A DNA stretch of 11,935 nucleotides from DATCMA01 sp036563645 (lineage in GTDB: Bacteria; Actinomycetota; Actinomycetes; Mycobacteriales; Micromonosporaceae): contig DATCMA010000067.1 of the NCBI GenBank assembly GCA_036563645.1, positions 1-11,935 of the forward strand. Direction: 5' to 3'. The notes beneath the pieces are model-generated. The model saw nothing but the letters and a program-made list of their open reading frames with translations. It ran no database searches and was not told the origin of the DNA. Position numbers and translations under genes: made by a program. Below, piece after piece: positions 7,073 through 11,935 of this stretch; position 1 is the first letter of the stretch; each line of letters begins with the position of its first letter.

Positions 7073-8188
7073 TCACGGCTTCGGCGGGCGCGGGCGGAGC
7101 CGCGGGGCGCGGGGGGCGCGCAGCGTCTCGGCCCACAGCTCGCGGTAGGCGGCGGCCATCCGCTCGGTGGTGAACTCCGCGAGGACGCGGGCGCGGGCCT
7201 GAGCTCCGAGCCGCGCCCGCCGGCCCGGGTCGGCGGCGAGCGCACCGAGCGCGGCCGCCAAAGCCTCGGGATTCTCGGGCGGCACCAGCACCCCGTACCG
7301 CCCGTGGTCCAGCAGCTCCGGTACGCCGCCCACCGCGCTAGCAACACACGGCAGACCGGCACGCATCGCCTCCAGGAGCGCGAGCCCGAGCCCTTCGTAT
7401 CGGGACGGGTGGCAGTAGATGTCGAACTCCGCTAACCGGTCGGCGACCCGGTCGCTCCAGCCGGCCAAGCTCACTCGGTCGGCGATGCCGAGGGCGCGCG
7501 CCCGCTGGCGCAGCGCCTCCTCCTCCGGCCCCGCACCGACGATCACCACGCGGGTCTCGGGCAGCCGCGCCACCGCCTCGAGCAACACGTCGTGTCCCTT
7601 CACCCGATCCAGCCGGCCGACGCTGCCGATGACCAGGCCGCGCTCGCCACGCGCGGCCGCGCGCCCGAGCGCGGGCGCAGGGGGCACGCCGTTGTGGATG
7701 ACCCGGACAGAGCCACGACCGAGGGCATAAAAGTCTTCGACGCGTTTCGCGGCGTCGGCGCTGACCGCGACGTGCTGGTCGAGGCGCAGCAGGAGCGCGC
7801 GCGTGCGCAGCAAGGTGCCGAGGTGGACCGTTCGCGCCGCCATGTGCTCGACGGCGACCACCCGAAGCCCGGGCTGGGCGAGCGCGCACGCGAGCATGGT
7901 GGGCGCCGCCCACGGCACCTCGAGGTTGACGTGCACCACGTGCGGGCGGATCCGGCGGAGCATCCGGAGGTGCGCCAGCGGCCCAGGGCCGACCACGGCC
8001 CAGGGGACCTGTCGCCCGCGCCGAGCGAGCCAGCGCACGAACCGCTCGTCCGTGCCGGCGACCCACACCTCGTAGGCGTCGTCGAGCGCGCTGAGCAAGT
8101 TGCCCATCGCGATCTCGGCGCCGCCGACCGCGTCGACGTCCGCGTAGAGGAGCACTCGGGGCCGGTCGCGTCGCGCGCCCACTGCCAC
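7073..8188 (-). CDS. GT4 family glycosyltransferase
   Basis: The 371-residue product has the GT-B fold of family GT4, retaining transferases using nucleotide-sugar donors. The acceptor half shows GGAEIAM (22-28), the usual glycine-rich loop, and HVVHVN (83-88). The donor half shows VIHNGV (163-168), GSVGRLDRVKGHDVLLEA (188-205), VIVGAGPEEEALR (215-227), CHPSRYEGLGLALLEAMRAGLP (259-280) with the E-x7-E pair Glu265/Glu273, and VGGVPELL...GVLVPP (286-304), which contacts the nucleotide. No transmembrane segment; the arginine- and proline-rich C-terminus (about 356-371) may aid membrane contact. Donor and acceptor cannot be named, and no other glycan synthesis gene is adjacent. Lies 116 bases downstream of the transporter gene on the same strand. 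Confidence 0.9.
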   Translation of the reverse strand: MAVGARRDRPRVLLYADVDAVGGAEIAMGNLLSALDDAYEVWVAGTDERFVRWLARRGRQVPWAVVGPGPLAHLRMLRRIRPHVVHVNLEVPWAAPTMLACALAQPGLRVVAVEHMAARTVHLGTLLRTRALLLRLDQHVAVSADAAKRVEDFYALGRGSVRVIHNGVPPAPALGRAAARGERGLVIGSVGRLDRVKGHDVLLEAVARLPETRVVIVGAGPEEEALRQRARALGIADRVSLAGWSDRVADRLAEFDIYCHPSRYEGLGLALLEAMRAGLPCVASAVGGVPELLDHGRYGVLVPPENPEALAAALGALAADPGRRARLGAQARARVLAEFTTERMAAAYRELWAETLRAPRAPRLRPRPPKP

Positions 8189-8221
8189 GCCACGCGCCTA
8201 CCCCACGGGACGCGCCTCATG

Positions 8222-8242
8222 CGCCGAGCCGGCGCGTCGGCG
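8222..8242. terminator. Possible hairpin between the EamA and GT4 genes
   Basis: CGCCGA at 8222-8227 pairs with TCGGCG at 8237-8242 across a 9-base loop that itself contains GCCGGC. It lies after the EamA stop and before the GT4 start on the minus strand. It may weaken read-through from EamA into GT4. No T-run follows, so the call is weak. Confidence 0.28.
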
Positions 8243-8304
8243 AAGCGGTCGCTCCGAGAGGCGCCGACGGCGGGGTTACCACGCGGCGGGTCGAGGCGCG
8301 CGGG

Positions 8305-9240
8305 TTACGCGGCGGCGCGCTCGGCGGTGTCGGGTTCGCGCGCGGCGCTCGCCCGGGGCCGCCGGGTGAGGGCCACGCCGGCGAGGACGAGCACGGAACC
8401 GGCGACCATCGTCAGCGTCAGGGTTTCCCCGAGGACGAGCCAGCCGAGGATCACGGCGACGACGGGGAGCAGGTAGGTGACGGTGGAGGCGATCGTCGGC
8501 CCGTCCTCCACGATGATGCGGTAGTTGAGGATGTACGCGATCCCGGTACCGAGGACGCCGAGCACGAGCACGCTCACGATGGCCTCCGGCCGCCAGCTCG
8601 GCGGCTGCGTCCCGGCGAACGGCATGAACAGGCCGGTGATGACGCTCGCGGCGGCGAGTTGCCCCGTGGCGAGCACGAGCGGATCAAGGCCGCGGCTAGT
8701 GAGGAAGCGCGCGATGTAGGCGTACCCCACGCCATATCCGGCGGACGCGATCAGGCAGGCCACCCCACCCCAGCTCGCGATCTCCCCCGCGGACTGCCAC
8801 GGCGAAAAGATCAGCACGACGCCCAGGAAGCCGAGGGCGAAGCCGACGCCGTTCGCGACGGTGATGCCGCGTTCGGCGCGCAGGAGGAGCGCCACGAGCA
8901 GAGTCCACAACGGCGTGGTGGCGTTGATCACACCGGCTACGTTCGACCCGATGCTCTGCTCCCCGACGTTGAACAGCGTGTACGGGATGACGTTGGCGAC
9001 GACGGCGGCGACCGCGAGGTGCCCCCACGTGCGCGCGCTGCGTGGCAAGCGCATTCCCCGCGACAGGACGATCGGCGCGAGGACCGCGAAACCGAGGAGC
9101 AGCCGACCGAAGACGATCTGCAGCGGACTGAAGCCACGCAGTGCGAACTTGATGCACAGGAAGGCGGATCCCCAAATCAGGGCGAGGGCCGCCATCCGAG
9201 CGATACCGGCTCGGGAAAGGGTCTGCTGATTCGTACTCAA
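8305..9240 (-). CDS. EamA/DMT superfamily transporter
   Basis: The 311-residue product has ten hydrophobic segments in two five-helix halves, the EamA (drug/metabolite transporter, RhaT/RarD-like) pattern: ALIWGSAFLCIKFALRG (20-36) in helix 1, VANVIPYTLFNVGEQ (81-95), NATTPLWTLLVALLLRAE (106-123) in the first half, and IVEDGPTIASTVTYLLPVVAVILGWLVLGE (243-271) in the second. These proteins export or exchange amino acids, nucleosides or other small metabolites; substrate cannot be read here. I prefer the TTG at 9238-9240, giving MSTNQQ, with a GTGAGA-type site upstream. A GTG at 9304-9306 would add 22 residues without a ribosome binding site, and an ATG at 9195 would trim 15. The C-terminus is a charged cytoplasmic tail. 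Confidence 0.9.
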   Translation of the reverse strand: MSTNQQTLSRAGIARMAALALIWGSAFLCIKFALRGFSPLQIVFGRLLLGFAVLAPIVLSRGMRLPRSARTWGHLAVAAVVANVIPYTLFNVGEQSIGSNVAGVINATTPLWTLLVALLLRAERGITVANGVGFALGFLGVVLIFSPWQSAGEIASWGGVACLIASAGYGVGYAYIARFLTSRGLDPLVLATGQLAAASVITGLFMPFAGTQPPSWRPEAIVSVLVLGVLGTGIAYILNYRIIVEDGPTIASTVTYLLPVVAVILGWLVLGETLTLTMVAGSVLVLAGVALTRRPRASAAREPDTAERAAA

Positions 9241-9365
9241 CGATGAAATCTCACGTCGTCTCGGCCGCCCGTTGCTCGGGCGACACGCACTGCCACTGGT
9301 GTCCACGACACAACCGACGCCCAGCCTAGCGCAGCGAGATCATCAAGCCGCGTCTCCCCTGGTCA

Positions 9366-9384
9366 CCGGCCGCGGCTCGGCCGG
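9366..9384. repeat. 7-bp perfect inverted repeat (hairpin)
   Basis: CCGGCCG at 9366-9372 pairs with CGGCCGG at 9378-9384 across a 5-base loop. It lies 126 bases upstream of the chosen transporter start. It could be a leader hairpin or a terminator-like element; no T-run follows. Confidence 0.45.
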
Positions 9385-9720
9385 CCGGCACAGATGTCCA
9401 CCCGTGAGGACTACTCGGGAAGCGCGTCCTTCATTACTATGGAAATCACCAATAAAGAAATCGGTATATCAACCGGTGAAATACGCCGGTCAGCGTCGGT
9501 GGCGACGCCGGAATCGGCGTGTTGATTCCCTGAGTGTGCCGTCGTGGCAGACCAGGTCGGTCACGCCCTCTCACCGTGGTCACCACCGCTGCAAAGCCGC
9601 GCGTTGTCGCCGCGCCGGACGGGCAAACCACAGGGCACCACGTCCCACCCATGCGCAATGACATCACCAATTTACGAATTCATTTCGCGTTTATCGGAGT
9701 ACGGATGCCTCGGTGGGGAT

Positions 9721-9728
9721 AGAGGAGG
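9721..9728 (+). promoter_or_regulatory. Strong RBS fixing the start of the beta-helix gene
   Basis: AGAGGAGG lies eight bases before ATG at 9737-9739. An in-frame GTG at 9713 sits upstream of this site, so the ATG is the likely start. The tandem copy at 11494 lacks any comparable site. Confidence 0.85.
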
Positions 9729-9736
9729 CGCAGTCA

Positions 9737-11269
9737 ATGGATCGCTCGGACCTCCGCACCGATTCCGAATGCCAGCTCTGGGACGCGTTCCCCCGTGGTG
9801 AAGTGGTGGATCTCGGCCCTGGTGACCCGACCGAGGACGGCTTCGACCCGGACTCGTGGGGAGAGGAACGCTGCGTCCGTGGCGAGGTCATCACCCGCCT
9901 CCTCCTCGATGCCCAGGACCGACAACCTGGCTACGTCGCCCGCATCTGGCTTTCGGGCGCGCGCATCATCGGCGAAATCGACGTAAGCGGTGGGCGCACT
10001 CGCCATGAACTCATCCTGAGCCGCTGCTGGATCGACGAGCCCATGTATCTCATCAACACCCTGTCGAATTCGGTCGCGCTCTACCGAGCGCGGCTGTGCG
10101 GACTCGTCGGCGTCGGATGGCACGCGTCCGGGTCGGTCATCTTCGCGCACAGCCGATGCGACGGCGAAATCACCCTGAATGGTGCCCACATCACCGGTTC
10201 GCTCGGATTCTCTGCCGCGACGCTCCGCAATCCGGGCCGGACCACACTCAGCGCGAGCCGAATCACCGTCAAGGGCGGGGTGTTCTGCGACAACCGATTC
10301 ACCGCCCTCGGGGAAGTCCGGCTGTCCGGCGCGTCCATCGCCGGTCAACTCGTCTTCTCCGGCGCGACCCTCGCCAACCCCCAGCGCCCGGTGCTCACCG
10401 CGAGCCGGTGCACCATCAACGGAGGCGTCTTCTGCGACGGGCTCACCGCCACCGGCGAAGTCTGCCTCCTCAGCACCCGCGTCACGGGGCGGCTCGACTT
10501 CACCGGCGCGTCCATCACCGCCCCCGGTCAGCGGGCGCTCAACCTCGAAAGCATCGCGTGCTCCTACCTGCTCCTGCCCGCCCACGTCGACGGATACTGC
10601 GACCTCCGGCGGGCGCGAATCGGCATCCTCCGCCTACCCCCACCCGACCAGCAGCCCCCCATGCGGTTGGCGGGTCTGACGTACACCGACCTCGACCCCG
10701 ACCCGGAACCGCCGATTGACGAGCGGATCGCCTGGCTGCAACGCGACCCGGACGGATTCCACCCCCAGCCCTACGAGCAGCTCGCCGCCTACTACCGCAG
10801 CATCGGCCACACCCGCGGCGCGCGGCGGGTCCTGCTCGCCAAACACCGTGCCCGCCACCGCCACCTCTCCGTCGCCGTGCACCTCCCGCGCCGCCTGCGG
10901 TACCTCCATCCCGTCCTCCGCCCGATGGCGACCCTCGTGTGGCGGATTCCCGGGTGGGTGTATGACGCCATCTCCGGTTACGGCTACGTGCCGGGGCGGA
11001 TCTGCCTGTGGCTGGCGGCCAGCATCGCCACCGGGGCAGTCATGCTCCACGACGCGGCCCCCGCCACGCCGACGCCGCATCGGTCGCTCAACGCCCTGCT
11101 GCTCGCCACGGACGCCACCCTGCCGACGCACCCCTTCGGTCTCCACGACACCGTCGCGTTGACCGGCGCCAACTACGCCGTCGGCTTGGCACTCCACGTC
11201 ATCGGGTACGCCCTCGCGCTGTCGGTCATCCCCACCATGACCCGCGCCCTCAACCGCACCAACACCTAG
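9737..11269 (+). CDS. Beta-helix repeat membrane protein ('membrane-associated oxidoreductase' family)
   Basis: The 510-residue product matches an actinobacterial family often labelled membrane-associated oxidoreductase, though no redox motif is visible. Order: a conserved N-terminal segment (WDAFPRGEVVDL, 15-26; VRGEVITRLLL, 47-57); a run of short strands of the type LSGARIIGEI (72-81) predicting a right-handed beta-helix to about residue 300; a conserved helical stretch (YEQLAAYYRSIGHTRGARRVLLAKHRAR, 346-373); a basic linker; and two C-terminal hydrophobic segments (about 421-437 and 480-498). The helix and most of the chain are probably cytoplasmic, anchored by the C-terminus. Inside the helix a unit of 48-49 residues is tandemly repeated (162-210 and 211-258), each with GGVFCD. 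Start fixed by AGAGGAGG. A diverged, broken copy follows. Function unknown. Confidence 0.82.
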   Translation: MDRSDLRTDSECQLWDAFPRGEVVDLGPGDPTEDGFDPDSWGEERCVRGEVITRLLLDAQDRQPGYVARIWLSGARIIGEIDVSGGRTRHELILSRCWIDEPMYLINTLSNSVALYRARLCGLVGVGWHASGSVIFAHSRCDGEITLNGAHITGSLGFSAATLRNPGRTTLSASRITVKGGVFCDNRFTALGEVRLSGASIAGQLVFSGATLANPQRPVLTASRCTINGGVFCDGLTATGEVCLLSTRVTGRLDFTGASITAPGQRALNLESIACSYLLLPAHVDGYCDLRRARIGILRLPPPDQQPPMRLAGLTYTDLDPDPEPPIDERIAWLQRDPDGFHPQPYEQLAAYYRSIGHTRGARRVLLAKHRARHRHLSVAVHLPRRLRYLHPVLRPMATLVWRIPGWVYDAISGYGYVPGRICLWLAASIATGAVMLHDAAPATPTPHRSLNALLLATDATLPTHPFGLHDTVALTGANYAVGLALHVIGYALALSVIPTMTRALNRTNT

Positions 11270-11493
11270 CCCGTGCCCGCACTCACTGGTGGCCCGTCCC
11301 GGTCAGCGTCGACGACTACCACCTCGGTTTCGTCTGTGCCGCCGATTCCACCGACAAGATATGTCTTTTGTGGACTCACGTGACGGAGAATCACCGCGCC
11401 CACTCGCGCTAACCTCTCGTCGCGTGTCTCCTTCCTCACGCGCGACTACCGGGGATGTGACATCCGTGATTCAATACGTGCGGTGCATGGTTA
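11270..11493. other. 224-bp spacer between tandem paralogues
   Basis: No gene is supported. It holds an inverted repeat CGCGTG (11421-11426) / CACGCG (11437-11442) and a 13-bp palindrome at 11453-11465. No clear terminator follows the upstream gene. Unlike the region before the upstream copy, there is no purine-rich ribosome binding site before the downstream copy. Confidence 0.45.
11453..11465. promoter_or_regulatory. 13-bp palindrome, possible operator
   Basis: GGATGT-g-ACATCC is a perfect palindrome with a one-base centre, 28 bases before the aligned start of the broken paralogue. Size and place suit a dimeric regulator, but it is not found before the intact copy, and no regulator gene is nearby. 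Confidence 0.35.
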
Positions 11494-11935
11494 GTGGATC
11501 GATCGAATCTCATCACTGATGCTGAGCGTCGACTGTAGGACGCGTTTCCCCGCGGCGAGGTAGTTGATCTCGGTCCTGGAGATCCCACGGACGACAATTT
11601 CAATCCCGACTCCTGGGGAGACGAACGCCGCGTCCGCGGTGAGGTGATCTCCCGTCTCCTCCTCGGTGTCCAGGAACGACACCCCGGCTACGTCGCCCGA
11701 ATCCTGCTCGCCGGAGCCCGGATCGTCGGACCCATCATCCTCAGCGGCGCTCAGACCGAATACGAACTTCACCAAATTTCCTGTTGGCTCGACGACATTC
11801 CCGATTTCACGAACGCCACCTCGGCCACCGTCACCTTCGTCACTTCACGAATCCCGGGGCTGAACGGCGGTGGCTGGCGAGTCTCGGGAACGCTCGCCGT
11901 CACGCACAGCCGAAGCGACGGAGAGATCGTCCTCA
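11494..11935 (+). pseudogene. Tandem paralogue of the beta-helix protein, interrupted by TAG, 3' partial
   Basis: From the GTG at 11494 the sequence aligns codon for codon and without gaps to the start of the upstream 510-aa gene (VDRSNLITDAERRL versus MDRSDLRTDSECQL). At codon 15 the Trp TGG is TAG (11536-11538). After that the frame stays open to the window end, with conserved blocks DAFPRGEVVDLGPGDPT, PDSWG, VRGEVI, PGYVARI and GARI. About 70% of the first 60-odd residues after the stop match by eye, and many base changes are synonymous third-position changes, so the copy was long under selection. ATG has become GTG and no ribosome binding site precedes it. An in-frame GTG at 11644 could start a shortened protein lacking the conserved N-terminus. 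Sequencing error at one base is the main alternative. Confidence 0.65.

Larger units (their letters stand above)
9241..9736. other. 496-bp non-coding divergent region with AT-rich island
   Basis: This region separates the minus-strand transporter from the plus-strand beta-helix gene. No convincing gene is seen; a 28-codon ATG frame at 9439-9525 has no ribosome binding site. It holds a hairpin at 9366-9384, an AT-rich island at about 9424-9480 that stands out from the GC-rich surroundings, a TACTAT (-10-like) at 9435-9440 with no good -35, a 6-bp hairpin ACGCCG-gaat-CGGCGT at 9505-9520, and a second AT-richer stretch at about 9656-9700 just before the gene. Promoters for both genes are expected here. 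Confidence 0.5.

Noticed and set aside
9439..9525. 28-codon ATG frame in the AT-rich island
   Set aside because: No ribosome binding site and no recognisable peptide; too short to support.
9734..10585. Minus-strand frame of 283 codons opposite the beta-helix gene
   Set aside because: Composition is dominated by Gly, Ala, Glu, Asp and Arg as expected from antisense, and the plus strand has the strong ribosome binding site and family match.

Overview
The window comes from a high-GC actinobacterium. Codon third positions are strongly G/C, GTG and TTG starts occur, genes are packed in short same-strand runs, and two gene families look actinobacterial: the small protein ending in an SPC-x-WPNGTP signature and the beta-helix 'membrane-associated oxidoreductase' family. 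Genus cannot be fixed from the sequence. No mobile element, CRISPR array, tRNA or rRNA was seen.

Layout. 1-278 (+) is the 3' end of a small hypothetical gene. It converges on cutA (389-733, -), which has a copper/divalent-cation tolerance type product, and an 18-bp perfect inverted repeat joins the end of cutA to the spacer. A 216-bp GC-rich spacer with a 14-bp direct repeat separates cutA from a two-gene carbohydrate operon on the minus strand: a GH31 glycosidase (3016-5334), then a GH65 inverting hydrolase-like enzyme (950-3019), coupled by an ATGA overlap. Neither has a signal peptide, so both probably act in the cytoplasm on an imported oligosaccharide, but no transporter or regulator lies beside them.

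Divergent from GH31 are pxpB and pxpC (5523-7009, +), two subunits of the ATP-dependent 5-oxoprolinase, coupled by a GTGA overlap. The third subunit, pxpA, is not in the window. Convergent to them on the minus strand are a GT4 glycosyltransferase (7073-8188) and, upstream of it, an EamA/DMT transporter (8305-9240).

After a 496-bp non-coding stretch with an AT-rich island, 9737-11269 (+) encodes a 510-aa beta-helix-like, C-terminally membrane-anchored protein. It is followed by a second, diverged tandem copy (11494 to the window end). That copy has an in-frame TAG at codon 15 and no ribosome binding site, so it looks like a recently inactivated paralogue.

The best candidate for undescribed biology is the GH31-GH65 pair. 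Both enzymes keep their catalytic acids. In both, residues that usually hold glucose in subsite -1 appear replaced (GH31: W to V, D to E, H to N; GH65: the usual Lys-Gln pair to Ser-Thr). This suggests a shared substrate that is not a standard alpha-glucoside. The alignments behind this were made from memory and need structural checking.
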